A DNA stretch of 64,000 bases from Micromonospora_I sp040659735 (GTDB lineage Bacteria; Actinomycetota; Actinomycetes; Mycobacteriales; Micromonosporaceae), in contig NZ_JBFANZ010000026.1 in NCBI RefSeq assembly GCF_040659735.1, positions 13,919 through 77,918 of the forward strand. The letters run 5' to 3'. The position numbers and the translations under genes are program-made. Every line of letters starts with the position of its first letter. Within the stretch, counting starts at the first letter, position 1. The notes beneath the pieces are model-generated. The model saw only the letters and a list, made by a program, of their open reading frames with translations, was not told the origin of the DNA and searched no databases. Shown here piece by piece: positions 18,267 through 26,278 of the stretch.

Positions 18267-18587
18267 ATGAGCGCAGAGGAGCTGGAGCGGGAGGTCGACC
18301 TGCTGATCCGCCGGGTGGCGCACTGGGAAGCGCCGCGCTGGGCGGCCGGGGCGGGGACCGGGGACGTGTCCCGTGCCGAGGTGATGCACGCGCTCGTGCA
18401 GCGGGTCGCCGACCGGGCCGCCGGCGCCGAGGGGGAGCCGCACCGGCGGGTGCCGCGGTTGCAGAACGATCTCGTTCTGCCCGACCAGTTGCGGGTGCTC
18501 GCCGCGGATCTGATCGCCGCCGATCCTCCGCCGCAGGTGCTCGCCGCGGTCGCGGCCGACGTCGTCGAAACCCGCCGCGTCCTCTAA
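18267..18587 (+). CDS. small conserved hypothetical protein
   Basis: A soluble protein of 106 residues with an N-terminal helical stretch (EELEREVDLLIRRVAHW), a central RAEVMHALVQRVADRAAGAEG and a C-terminal LPDQLRVLAADLIAADPPP. I know of no function, but the composition and codon pattern fit a real actinobacterial gene. TACACT (18253-18258) lies 8 nt before the ATG, so the message is probably leaderless. It is followed by a large inverted repeat and by a convergent thiolase gene. Confidence 0.7.
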   Translation: MSAEELEREVDLLIRRVAHWEAPRWAAGAGTGDVSRAEVMHALVQRVADRAAGAEGEPHRRVPRLQNDLVLPDQLRVLAADLIAADPPPQVLAAVAADVVETRRVL

Positions 18588-18592
18588 CGCGG

Positions 18593-18665
18593 GATCCGCG
18601 TGATCAGGGAACCCCTCGCGCCGTTCTGCGGCGCGTCGCGGTTCAGCTCCCTGATCACGCGGATC
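18593..18665. terminator. bidirectional terminator, 18-bp perfect inverted repeat
   Basis: The arms at 18593-18610 and 18648-18665 are perfectly complementary over 18 bp. Inside the loop a second stem, CGCGCC/GGCGCG, can form. The structure sits between two convergent genes ending at 18587 and 18682, so it likely stops transcription from both sides. No U-run is present. Confidence 0.75.
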
Positions 18666-18681
18666 GTGGATCAGCGGTTCG

Positions 18682-19944
18682 TCAGCTCAGGCGCTCCAGC
18701 ACCATCGCCATGCCCTGCCCGCCGCCGACGCACATGGTCTCCAGACCGATGCTCTTGTCGTGCCACTGCAGTGAGTTGATCAGTGTGCCGGTGATCCGCG
18801 CGCCGGTCATGCCGAACGGGTGTCCGACCGCGATCGCGCCGCCCATCACGTTGAGCTTCTCCAGCGGGATGTCGAGCTCGCGGTAGGAGGGAATCACCTG
18901 CGCGGCGAACGCCTCGTTGATCTCGACCAGATCGACGTCGTCGATGGTCATGCCGGCGCGCTTGAGCGCCTGCCGGGACGCCTCGACCGGGCCGAGCCCC
19001 ATGATCTCCGGGGAGAGCGCGCTCACGCCGGTCGAGATGATCCGGGCGAGCGGCGTGAGGCCGAGTTCGTGCGCGCGGCTCTCGCTCATGATCACCACGG
19101 CGGCGGCGCCGTCGTTCAGCGGGCAGCAGTTGGCGGCGGTGATCCGACCGTCCGGACGGAACACCGGCTTGAGCCCGGCCACGCCCTCCAGGGTCACGCC
19201 GGCGCGAGGACCATCGTCGGTGCTGACCACCTCACCCGAGGGCAGGGTCACCGGGGTGATCTCGCGGGCCCAGAAGCCGTCGGCGATCGCCTTCTCGGCC
19301 AGGTTCTGGCTGCGTACGCCGAACTCGTCCATGTCGGCGCGGCTGACGTCGTACGCCTGGGCCAGGTTCTCCGCGGTCTGCCCCATCGTCAGGTAGATGT
19401 CGGGCAGTTCGCCGTCGAGCCGCGGGTCGCGCCACACCTCCGCGCCGGCCTGCGTACGCGCCGCGGAGCGGGCCTGGGCGGCGTCGAAGCGCGGGTTGGT
19501 CCAGGGACCGCCCACCAGCTCCTGGGCCTGCGGGGGCAGGGCGTCGGAGTTGCCGCGCGCGTAACGCGAGACGGCCTCCACGCCGGCGGAGATGAAGACA
19601 TCCCCCTCGCCGGCCTTGATCGCGTGGAAGGCCATCCGGGTGGTCTGTAGCGACGACGCGCAGTAGCGGGTCAGCGTCGCGCCGGGCAGGCCGTCGAGGC
19701 CGAGCAGGGTGGAGACCACGCGGGCCATGTTGAAGCCCTGCTCACCGCCGGGAAGGCCGCAGCCGAGGTAGAGGTCTTCGATCTCGGTCGGGTCGAGCTG
19801 CGGGATCTTGTCCAGGGCGGCCTGGACGATGGTGGCCGCCAGATCGTCCGGGCGGACGTCCCGCAGCGATCCCTTGCCGGCGCGGCCGATGGGGGAGCGG
19901 GCGGTGGCGACGATGACGGCGTTACGGGACGAGTCAGTCGGCAT
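18682..19944 (-). CDS. acetyl-CoA acyltransferase / thiolase
   Basis: A thiolase of 420 residues. The acyl-accepting cysteine is C95 in LTRYCASSLQT, the histidine lies in AVGHPFGMTG and the second cysteine in CVGGGQGMA, so all three catalytic positions are present. It condenses or cleaves 3-ketoacyl-CoA in fatty acid degradation or acetoacetyl-CoA metabolism. It is stand-alone, with no paired hydratase/dehydrogenase subunit gene beside it. A TAACGT box (minus strand, plus coordinates 19951-19956) lies 6 nt before the ATG, suggesting a leaderless message. Confidence 0.95.
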   Translation of the reverse strand: MPTDSSRNAVIVATARSPIGRAGKGSLRDVRPDDLAATIVQAALDKIPQLDPTEIEDLYLGCGLPGGEQGFNMARVVSTLLGLDGLPGATLTRYCASSLQTTRMAFHAIKAGEGDVFISAGVEAVSRYARGNSDALPPQAQELVGGPWTNPRFDAAQARSAARTQAGAEVWRDPRLDGELPDIYLTMGQTAENLAQAYDVSRADMDEFGVRSQNLAEKAIADGFWAREITPVTLPSGEVVSTDDGPRAGVTLEGVAGLKPVFRPDGRITAANCCPLNDGAAAVVIMSESRAHELGLTPLARIISTGVSALSPEIMGLGPVEASRQALKRAGMTIDDVDLVEINEAFAAQVIPSYRELDIPLEKLNVMGGAIAVGHPFGMTGARITGTLINSLQWHDKSIGLETMCVGGGQGMAMVLERLS

Positions 19945-19999
19945 GAACCAACGTTAACCCGTCAGTAACTTGTGGCGGAAGCCGGTCGCACCACCGCGA

Positions 20000-20788
20000 T
20001 TACCGGCGGGTGGCGACCGCCGCGGCGTTGGCCACGGCGGGCAGCAGCGCGTGCGCCCAGACCCGGTAGCCGTCCGCCGAGGGGTGGTAGCCGTCGTAGC
20101 AGAGCGTGCCGGCGTCGGCCCGGAAGACCGCGCCCGTCTTGGCCGCGAGATCCACCACGGTGCCGCCCCCCGCGACCACCGCCCGTGCCTGCGCCCGCGC
20201 GGTCCGTCGCCCCAGCCACCCGGCCACCTGGCGCAGCGGCTGGGCGATCGCCCGGACCGCGCCCAGGTCGGGGCAGGTCCCGACGACCACCTGCACCTGC
20301 GCGTCGCGGAGCCGGCGCACCGCCGCCCCGAGGTACGCGGCGGCCTCGCCCGGCCGACGCAACCCGGTCGCGTCGTTGGCGCCGATCAGGATCACGGCCA
20401 CGTCGGGACGCTCGCCGAGCAGCGCCCGCGCGACCTGGGTGGCGAGGTCGGTCGAGCAGGAGCCGGCGACGCCGACGCTGGAGAGCTGCACCTGCCGATC
20501 GCCGGAGCCTTCCTCGGCCAGCAACTCGGCGAGCTGTCCGCCGACCGTGTCCATCGCCCGGTCCACGCCGACGCCGAGCGCGGACGAGTCGCCGAGCAGC
20601 ACCAGGCGCAGCGGCGGGCCGCCCGTGCGCCCCACCGTGGCACGCAGCCCGAGGCCGAGCTCCGGCTGCGCGTACCGGCGGTTGCGGGCCACGATGGCCT
20701 CGCCGGCGAGGAGTGCGGCTCCACCGACCGTGCCGGCGATGAGCGTTATCGTGGCGGCGCGCCCGATCCGCCCGGCGAGGCTGCTCAT
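20000..20788 (-). CDS. SGNH/GDSL hydrolase, second of a tandem pair
   Basis: This 262-residue protein has an N-terminal membrane anchor or uncleaved signal (about 7-28, AATITLIAGTVGGAALLAGE) and an SGNH esterase domain. Block I is LVLLGDSSALG, the oxyanion block III IGANDAT, and block V YDGYHPSADGY with the Asp-x-x-His of the triad. Substrates of this family are esters or lipids; the anchor suggests action at the outer face of the membrane. Its ATG overlaps the stop of the upstream SGNH gene (ATGA), and the two proteins share layout and loop motifs, so they look like a duplication. The long upstream open frame is not coding. Confidence 0.9.
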   Translation of the reverse strand: MSSLAGRIGRAATITLIAGTVGGAALLAGEAIVARNRRYAQPELGLGLRATVGRTGGPPLRLVLLGDSSALGVGVDRAMDTVGGQLAELLAEEGSGDRQVQLSSVGVAGSCSTDLATQVARALLGERPDVAVILIGANDATGLRRPGEAAAYLGAAVRRLRDAQVQVVVGTCPDLGAVRAIAQPLRQVAGWLGRRTARAQARAVVAGGGTVVDLAAKTGAVFRADAGTLCYDGYHPSADGYRVWAHALLPAVANAAAVATRR

Positions 20789-21891
20789 GCGTTCTCCTCC
20801 ACTGTGGATGATTTTCCGCCGTCCTCCACCGAGGGGGCGGTGTCGGCCTGCGGCTGCTCGCCGCGGGACGTGCCGAACAGCCAGCTGATCGCCCCGGAAT
20901 GCAGAGCGAAACGGTGCCGGCGCAGCTGCGCCCACCGGCCGGCGGGGCCACGGTCGCGACCGCCCACCTGCGCGCGACTGACCTCGGTCCCGGCGTTGCG
21001 GGCCGCCTCGTGGGCCGCCTGCGGCAGCGACCGCAGCTCGCCCGCGCGTGCCGGCGCCGCGGGTGGTTGCCCGGCCGTCGCCAGCGCGGAGAGGGCGGCC
21101 GGCAGCAGCGCGGCGGCGGCCACGGCGTACCCCTCCGCGGAGGGGTGGAACCGGTCCCAGGCGAACATCCTCGCCGGCTCGGCGGCGAATCGCGGACCGA
21201 GGATGTTGCCGAGCGACACGGTCCGGCCGCCCGCTTCCACGACCGCGACGGTCTGTGCCGCCGCGAGTTGCCGACTCCACCGCCGGGCGACCCACCGCAG
21301 CGGCGGCTTGATCGGCTGGATCGCGCCCAGATCGGGGCACGTGCCGACCACCACCTGGGCGCCGGCGGCCCGCAACTCGCGGACCGCGTCGACCAGATAG
21401 CGCACGGCCGTGCTCACCGGCGTGCGGTGCGTGACGTCGTTACCGCCGATCAGGATCACCGCAAGATCCGGCTCACGCTCGAGCGCCGCCTCCACCTGGA
21501 ACGGCAGACCCGCGGAGAGTGAACCGACCACGGCGAGCCGGTGCAGCCGCACCGGACGGTGCAGCCGGCGGGAGATGCCGGTGGCGAGCAGCGCGCCGGG
21601 GGTCTCCCGCGGCCGGTGCACCCCGTAGCCCGCGGCCGACGAGTCGCCGAGGACCACCATCGTGATCGGTGGCCCGGGGAACCTCGCGCCGTAGACGCCG
21701 TCGCCGCGCGGGGGTGGCGCCTCGGCCATCGGAATGATGCGTCGGGCCCGCTGCGCCTGCCCGAACAGGACGGCCGAGGCGGTCACCGCCGCCCCCGCGA
21801 CGACACCGCCACCGACAGCGGCCACCTTGGCGACGCCGAGCGCCACGTCCCACCGCGTCCGCCGCCGTACCGCCGAAACGGCCTCACCCAT
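20785..21891 (-). CDS. SGNH/GDSL hydrolase, first of a tandem pair
   Basis: This 368-residue protein has a hydrophobic N-terminal segment (about 20-45), an SGNH domain with block I MVVLGDSSAAGYG, block III IGGNDVTH and block V WDRFHPSAEGY, and a C-terminal extension of about 110 residues that is basic, then acidic, and unlike its neighbour. The catalytic Ser, Asp and His are in place. Likely a membrane-attached esterase facing outwards; the substrate is unknown. The start at 21891 follows a G-rich stretch; an ATG 24 bp upstream is also in frame. The downstream paralogue overlaps by 4 bp. Confidence 0.88.
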   Translation of the reverse strand: MGEAVSAVRRRTRWDVALGVAKVAAVGGGVVAGAAVTASAVLFGQAQRARRIIPMAEAPPPRGDGVYGARFPGPPITMVVLGDSSAAGYGVHRPRETPGALLATGISRRLHRPVRLHRLAVVGSLSAGLPFQVEAALEREPDLAVILIGGNDVTHRTPVSTAVRYLVDAVRELRAAGAQVVVGTCPDLGAIQPIKPPLRWVARRWSRQLAAAQTVAVVEAGGRTVSLGNILGPRFAAEPARMFAWDRFHPSAEGYAVAAAALLPAALSALATAGQPPAAPARAGELRSLPQAAHEAARNAGTEVSRAQVGGRDRGPAGRWAQLRRHRFALHSGAISWLFGTSRGEQPQADTAPSVEDGGKSSTVEENA

Positions 21892-22021
21892 CGAGCGCCC
21901 CCCCGCCTGCCACACGCACCTGCCGCGAGATTATCGCGGCCAGGTGACAAGCGAGCGGTGCGCCGCACGGGGCCGCCGCGGTCAGGTCTGGGATGTGACC
22001 CCGCTGGGTAGGTTGGAGATG

Positions 22022-22108
22022 GTGAATATCGCGGCGCCGTTGGCGGCCATCTGCATCATGGGCGGATATGCCTCATGGACTGAGGAAGAGGGGGCCGGAG
22101 ATGGGTAA
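22022..22108 (+). CDS. possible leaderless 28-residue peptide before DUF1232
   Basis: A short frame encodes VNIAAPLAAICIMGG followed by YASWTEEEGAGDG: a small hydrophobic stretch and an acidic tail. TAGGTT at 22009-22014 lies 7 nt before the GTG at 22022 (an ATG at 22019 is in the same frame), the spacing seen for leaderless genes here. The TAA stop lies inside the first codons of the DUF1232 gene (8-bp overlap), so ribosomes could pass from one to the other. It may be a leader peptide or only an untranslated start region. Confidence 0.35.
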   Translation: MNIAAPLAAICIMGGYASWTEEEGAGDG

Positions 22109-22457
22109 GACACTGAAACGTACGGCCGCGTTCGCGGCGCTCGGACGGGCGTTGACCGCCGGGGCGCGCGGCGGTCCGTCGCTGGGCAAGCGGCTCGCGG
22201 CGCTTCCGCGCATGATCGGGGCGACGAGGCGTGGCGAGTACGACGGCGGACTGCGGCTCGCGATGATGGCCGCGGCGACGGTCTACGTCGTCTCACCGAT
22301 CGACGTCGTGCCGGAGGCGTTCCTCCTGATCCTCGGGCTCGCCGACGACGCCGTCATGATCACCTGGCTCGCCGGCAGCGTGCTCGCCGAAACCGAGCGC
22401 TTCCTGGCGTGGGAGGCCGCCCGGCCGACGGTGGTCCCCGGCCGCGTCGTGCGCTGA
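22101..22457 (+). CDS. DUF1232 (YkvA-like) membrane protein
   Basis: This 118-residue protein carries the DUF1232 core VYVVSPIDVVPEAFLLILGLADDAVM, a conserved pair of membrane-associated helices around a polar SPIDxxP motif, preceded by a basic amphipathic region. The family is widespread and functionally unknown. The ATG at 22101 follows an AGAGGGGGCCGGAG purine-rich site. It is divergent from the SGNH pair. Confidence 0.85.
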   Translation: MGKTLKRTAAFAALGRALTAGARGGPSLGKRLAALPRMIGATRRGEYDGGLRLAMMAAATVYVVSPIDVVPEAFLLILGLADDAVMITWLAGSVLAETERFLAWEAARPTVVPGRVVR

Positions 22458-22574
22458 CGACACGTAGGCTTGCCCCGGAGCACGGGACAAAACCGCCGGT
22501 CCGCCCCTGTGTCGGCCGCCGTGTCGCGGTCGACCTGGCCGCAGGAGCCGGCGCCTTGAGAAGGGCACAACGAG

Positions 22575-23945
22575 GTGCGCTACTACGACAACGTCGTCGA
22601 GCTGATCGGCAACACCCCGCTGGTGCGGCTGCGCAACATCACCGAGGGCATCTCCGCCACGGTGCTGGCCAAGGTCGAATACTTCAACCCCGGCGGATCG
22701 GTCAAGGACCGGATCGCGCTGCGGATGGTGGAAGAGGCCGAGAAGAGCGGCCTGCTCCAGCCCGGCGGCACGATCGTCGAACCCACCAGCGGCAACACCG
22801 GAGTCGGGCTGGCGCTGGTCGCCCAGCTCAAGGGCTACCGCTGCGTCTTCGTCTGCCCCGACAAGGTCAGTGAGGACAAGCAGAACGTGCTGCGGGCGTA
22901 CGGCGCCGAGGTGGTGGTCTGTCCGACCGCCGTGGCGCCGGAGGACCCCCGCTCCTACTACAACGTCTCCGACCGGCTGGCCCGCGAGATCCCCGGCGCG
23001 TGGAAGCCCGACCAGTACTCGAACCCTGCCAACACCCGGTCGCACTACGAGTCGACCGGCCCCGAGCTGTGGGAGCAGACCGGCGGGCGGATCACCCACT
23101 TCGTCGCCGGCGTCGGGACCGGCGGCACCATCTCCGGCACCGGCCGCTACCTGAAGGAGGCGTCGGACGGAGCGGTGCGGGTCATCGGGGCCGACCCCGA
23201 GGGCTCCGTCTACTCCGGCGGCACCGGTCGTCCCTACCTCGTCGAGGGCGTGGGCGAGGACTTCTGGCCGGAAAACTACGACCGGGACATCTGCGACGAG
23301 ATCGTCGAGGTCTCGGACAAGATGTCCTTCGAGTTGACCCGACGGCTGGCCCGCGAAGAGGGGCTGCTGGTCGGCGGCTCCTGCGGCATGGCGGTCGCCG
23401 CGGCGCTCGAGGTCGCCCGCCGGGCCGGGCCCGACGACGTGATCGTCGTGCTGCTTCCGGACGGCGGCCGGGGCTACCTGTCGAAGATCTTCAACGACAA
23501 CTGGATGGCCCGCTACGGCTTCATGGCGACCGGTGGCACGGAGGCGACCGTGGCCGACGCGCTCGCCGGCAAGCCGGGCGGGATGCCCGAGCTGGTGCAC
23601 GTGCACCCGACCGAGACCGTGCGCGACGCGGTCGACTACATGCGCGAGTACGGCGTCTCGCAGTTGCCGGTGCTCAAGGCCGAGCCGCCGGTGGTGACCG
23701 GCGAGGTGGCCGGCTCGATCGCGGAGAAGGATCTGCTCGACGCGCTCTTCACCGGACAGGCCCACCTGCACGACACGATCGAGCGGCACATGGCCGAGCC
23801 GCTGCCGATGATCGGTGGCGGTCAGCCGGTGAGTGAGGCTGTCGCCCTGCTGGAGAGCTCGGACGCGGCGTTGGTGCTGGTGGACGGTAAGCCGAAGGGC
23901 GTGCTCACCCGTCAGGACCTGCTCGCCCATCTCGGCGCCCGCTGA
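22575..23945 (+). CDS. cbs: cystathionine beta-synthase
   Basis: A PLP enzyme of 456 residues joining homocysteine and serine to cystathionine, the first step of reverse transsulfuration. The PLP lysine is in FNPGGSVKDRIAL; PTSGNTGVGLAL binds the substrate carboxylate, and GVGTGGTISGTGRYLK is the phosphate loop. EGVGEDFWPENYD is typical of CBS rather than cysteine synthase. The C-terminal part (about 340-450) holds two CBS regulatory motifs. Start GTG at 22575. The partner enzyme, cystathionine gamma-synthase/lyase, is encoded at 27632. A -10-like TAGGCT near 22466 suggests a leader of about 95 nt. Confidence 0.95.
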   Translation: MRYYDNVVELIGNTPLVRLRNITEGISATVLAKVEYFNPGGSVKDRIALRMVEEAEKSGLLQPGGTIVEPTSGNTGVGLALVAQLKGYRCVFVCPDKVSEDKQNVLRAYGAEVVVCPTAVAPEDPRSYYNVSDRLAREIPGAWKPDQYSNPANTRSHYESTGPELWEQTGGRITHFVAGVGTGGTISGTGRYLKEASDGAVRVIGADPEGSVYSGGTGRPYLVEGVGEDFWPENYDRDICDEIVEVSDKMSFELTRRLAREEGLLVGGSCGMAVAAALEVARRAGPDDVIVVLLPDGGRGYLSKIFNDNWMARYGFMATGGTEATVADALAGKPGGMPELVHVHPTETVRDAVDYMREYGVSQLPVLKAEPPVVTGEVAGSIAEKDLLDALFTGQAHLHDTIERHMAEPLPMIGGGQPVSEAVALLESSDAALVLVDGKPKGVLTRQDLLAHLGAR

Positions 23946-23967
23946 CCCGACCGCATTTCCCGCGCGC

Positions 23968-24054
23968 CCCGTCGACGAGGGACTTCCCCGTCGATCAAGG
24001 GCTTGTTCACACGGTTCGATCTCCGATGCTGTGAACATCCCCGTGATCGGCCAT
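23968..24054 (+). repeat. dispersed palindromic repeat, copy A
   Basis: Shares the pattern GTCGA..AGGGACTT, then CGTCGATCAAGG, then TTCACACGGTT and GTGAA with copies B (27042-27124) and C (60400-60486), in the same orientation. This copy is the most diverged: its outer arm has drifted and only the inner TTCACA/TGTGAA pairing is clear. It follows the cbs stop. Confidence 0.8.
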
Positions 24055-24381
24055 GGATTTCCTGATCGGCGGGGCGCGCATCATTCGCCGTGGTCGCACA
24101 TCCTGTCCGACCGCCGGCCGCCACGTGGCGTTTGACTCTGTGTACGGAGGGTCCACGCGGTCGGGCACAAGGCGAGCAAGACCTCAATGGACCAGGGCCG
24201 GCACGTTGCCCCTTGGCGTGTGGGCCCCCGCTGACAACTACAGACTTCGCGCAGCGGTGAGCCGCTCCGGTGCTCCGCCAGCACCGCGGCATCCCGCACC
24301 GCACCCACCCAAGTCAGGGACCGGCCAGCCTCCGCCGGTCCGACGCCTCCGGCCAGGCGTTCCCGCGGTTTGGGTGGGTAG

Positions 24382-24444
24382 CCGGGCGAGGGCGCGTGAC
24401 CAGTCGGTTTCCCCCGCATACATGGGTCACGCGCCCTCGCCCGG
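24382..24444. terminator. 20-bp perfect inverted repeat after the GNAT gene
   Basis: Arms 24382-24401 and 24425-24444 are perfectly complementary over 20 bp with a 23-nt loop. It lies 7 bp beyond the stop of the minus-strand GNAT gene, so it most likely ends that transcript, and it could also stop readthrough from cbs. Confidence 0.75.
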
Positions 24445-24451
24445 ACAGGCT

Positions 24452-24967
24452 CTACAGGGAACGGGTGTAGCGCACCATCCGGGTCACGGCCGTGCCGACC
24501 GTGTCGTCCCGTTCCACGCCGTCGGTGGCCCAGCCGCCCCGCTCGTAGAAGCGGCGGGCGCGGGCATTTCCCGCCAGCACCCAGAGCGCCGCCCGTGCCC
24601 AACCGGCCCGGCGCAGTGTCGCCAGCGCGTCGACCATCAGCAGCCGCCCCACGCCGCGCCCCACCTCGGCCGGATCGAGGTGGATCGCGTAGAGCTCACC
24701 CAGCCCGGGCTCGTCCTCGTCCTGCTCGTACGGCCCGACGTAGCTGAAGCCCGCCAGGTCGCCGTCGCGCTCGGCGACCGTCAGCAGGTGCGTCTCCCGC
24801 TCCCACCCCCACCGCTCCGTCCACCAGGCGCCCATCATCTCCGGTGAGATGGCGGCCAACGCCGTTTCCGGAATGATGTCGCGGTAGGCGTCGAGCCGGG
24901 AGCGGTAATGGAGCGCGCCGACCGCGGCGAGATCGTCGGCGGTGGCGGGGCGCAGGGAGACGCTCAC
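24452..24967 (-). CDS. GNAT-family N-acetyltransferase
   Basis: A single GNAT domain of 171 residues. Acetyl-CoA binding is shown by LYAIHLDPAEVGRGVGRLLM (Q/RxxGxG-type GRGVGR) and the C-terminal ARRFYERGGW. The substrate cannot be read from the sequence; close relatives are described only as GNAT proteins. The GTG start is supported by TAGGCT on the minus strand (plus 24974-24979), 6 nt upstream, so the gene is probably leaderless. It is followed by a strong hairpin and faces cbs. Confidence 0.9.
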   Translation of the reverse strand: MSVSLRPATADDLAAVGALHYRSRLDAYRDIIPETALAAISPEMMGAWWTERWGWERETHLLTVAERDGDLAGFSYVGPYEQDEDEPGLGELYAIHLDPAEVGRGVGRLLMVDALATLRRAGWARAALWVLAGNARARRFYERGGWATDGVERDDTVGTAVTRMVRYTRSL

Positions 24968-25016
24968 CGGACGAGCCTAATGCCCGGCGGTCGCACGGCC
25001 GGCGGGTGTGGGTCGG

Positions 25017-25955
25017 TCAGCGACGGGCCGGCACCGGTACCCGCATCAGGTCCTCCGCCACCACGAGATCACCGTCGAAATGCTCCCGCGCCTCGTCGAC
25101 GAAGCGCGCCGGGTCGTCGTACCGCTGCGAGAAGTGGGTCAGCACGAGACGGCGTACGCCGCATTCGGTCGCGACGTGCGCGGCCTGCGCCGCGGTCAGA
25201 TGCCCGACCTCGGCGGCGAGCGCGACGTCGGCGCTCAGGAACGTCGCCTCGATCACCAGCAGGTCGACCCCCTCCGCCAGCGCGAACACGTTGTCGCACA
25301 GCCCGGTGTCCATGACGAACGCGAGCCGCTGCCCGGGGCGCGGCGCGCTCACCGCGTCGAGGGACACCCGTCGGCCGTCGACCTCGAGCTCGCCGGCGCG
25401 GAGCAGTTGCCCGACGGCGGGGCCCCGGATGCCGTGCCGGGCGAGCGCGTCGGGCAGCATGCGGCGCGTGTCGGGTTCCACCAGCCGGTAGCCGTACGTT
25501 TCGACGGGATGGCGCAGGCTGCGCGCCTCCAGCGTGCCGATGCCCAGGTCGAAGCGGTGCCCGTCCCGCTCGACCGGCTCCTCCCGCAGTTCGGCGGTCT
25601 CGTGGAAGAGCGTGGCGTGCCGCAGCCGGTCGAAGAACCGGGCGTCGCCGGCGGGATAGTGGGCCGTCACCGGGTGCGCGACCCGGTCGAGCGAGAGGCG
25701 CTGGATCACGCCGGGCAGGCCGAGGCTGTGATCGCCGTGGAAGTGGGTGACGCAGATCCGGGTCACGTCGCTGGCTGCCACTCCGGCGCGCAGCATCTGC
25801 CGCTGGGTGCCCTCGCCCGGGTCGAAGAGGATCCCCTCGGCGGCGGTCGCGCCGGAACTCTGGGCGTCCCAGTGCAGGAAGTAGCCGTTGTGGTTGCGGT
25901 GGCGGGTCGGCACCTGGCTGGCCGTGCCGAGCACGACGAGTTCGCGGAGAGACAC
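25017..25955 (-). CDS. rnz: ribonuclease Z
   Basis: A metallo-beta-lactamase-fold endonuclease of 312 residues that cuts pre-tRNA 3-prime trailers. The zinc motif HFHGDHSLGLPG supplies H71, H73, D75 and H76. Further conserved blocks are FVMDTGLCDN, VIEATFLSAD, GHLTAAQAA and LTHFSQRY. tRNA genes here lack an encoded CCA (see tRNA-Leu), consistent with processing by RNase Z. The GTG start has AGGTG about 10 nt upstream. The leader, between 25956 and about 26133, contains an extraordinary structured RNA ending in a U-run, suggesting transcription attenuation. Confidence 0.94.
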   Translation of the reverse strand: MSLRELVVLGTASQVPTRHRNHNGYFLHWDAQSSGATAAEGILFDPGEGTQRQMLRAGVAASDVTRICVTHFHGDHSLGLPGVIQRLSLDRVAHPVTAHYPAGDARFFDRLRHATLFHETAELREEPVERDGHRFDLGIGTLEARSLRHPVETYGYRLVEPDTRRMLPDALARHGIRGPAVGQLLRAGELEVDGRRVSLDAVSAPRPGQRLAFVMDTGLCDNVFALAEGVDLLVIEATFLSADVALAAEVGHLTAAQAAHVATECGVRRLVLTHFSQRYDDPARFVDEAREHFDGDLVVAEDLMRVPVPARR

Positions 25956-26278
25956 GGTAGATCTTCACCTACGGAGACAAAAAGCGACCCCCGGGGCTTC
26001 CGCGCTGTCGCGCGGGCCGACTGGACTGGGTCGGCACCCCGGGGGTCGGGTGGCTGTCGTGGTTTCGCCGCACCGCTGCCACACGGTCTCGACGAATGGA
26101 ACTGTCAAGGACAGCGGCTAGCGGACAGCCACCTCACGAGTCCGATTGCTATACAAAGCCTGGACCACCTCCCTTCCCGTGTACGGCCAAACTATCTACG
26201 GTCGACGGGCGGCGGCAACGGATTTTTCCAGGATCTATGTGACATTTTCCCTCACGCTCAGGGGAACAAGATCGCGAG
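25956..26278 (-). other. 323-bp gene-free region between msrA and rnz
   Basis: Read on the minus strand it is the 3-prime side of msrA and the 5-prime side of rnz. Positions 25979-26133 hold a multi-stem RNA with a terminator-like end. Positions 26134-26278 are distinctly richer in A/T than neighbours and contain TATAGC-like and TTTTTCC stretches that could carry a promoter; I see no convincing protein. Confidence 0.6.
25979..26133 (-). ncRNA. structured RNA with three-way junction and U-run, rnz leader
   Basis: Two domains abut. Domain 1 is closed by a 10-bp perfect stem (26124-26133 with 26049-26058). Domain 2 is closed by a 12-bp perfect stem (26037-26048 with 25985-25996) that encloses two 6-bp hairpins, GCCGAC/GTCGGC (26016-26035) and CCGCGC/GCGCGG (26000-26015). 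Only four bases at the junction are unpaired. On the minus strand it is followed by five U residues (25979-25983) and, 23 nt later, by the rnz GTG. It fits a Rho-independent terminator or attenuator. The plus strand has no matching U-run. Confidence 0.6.

Larger units (their letters stand above)
23946..24451. other. 506-bp gene-free stretch
   Basis: Between cbs and a convergent GNAT gene. It holds copy A of the dispersed palindromic repeat (23968-24054) and the 20-bp terminator hairpin (24382-24444). The middle part, 24060-24380, shows no ribosome-binding site, no protein with family features and no clear structure in either strand. It may be decayed sequence. Confidence 0.6.

Noticed and set aside
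24060..24602. Possible minus-strand gene in the 506-bp gap after cbs
   Set aside because: The frame overlaps the GNAT gene antisense, has no ribosome-binding site, and the translation has no domain-like features.
26101..26114. TTGACA on the minus strand (26103-26108) as the rnz -35 box
   Set aside because: No matching TANNNT hexamer is present at 16-19 bp, and the bases are part of a CTGTC/GACAG hairpin within the structured RNA.
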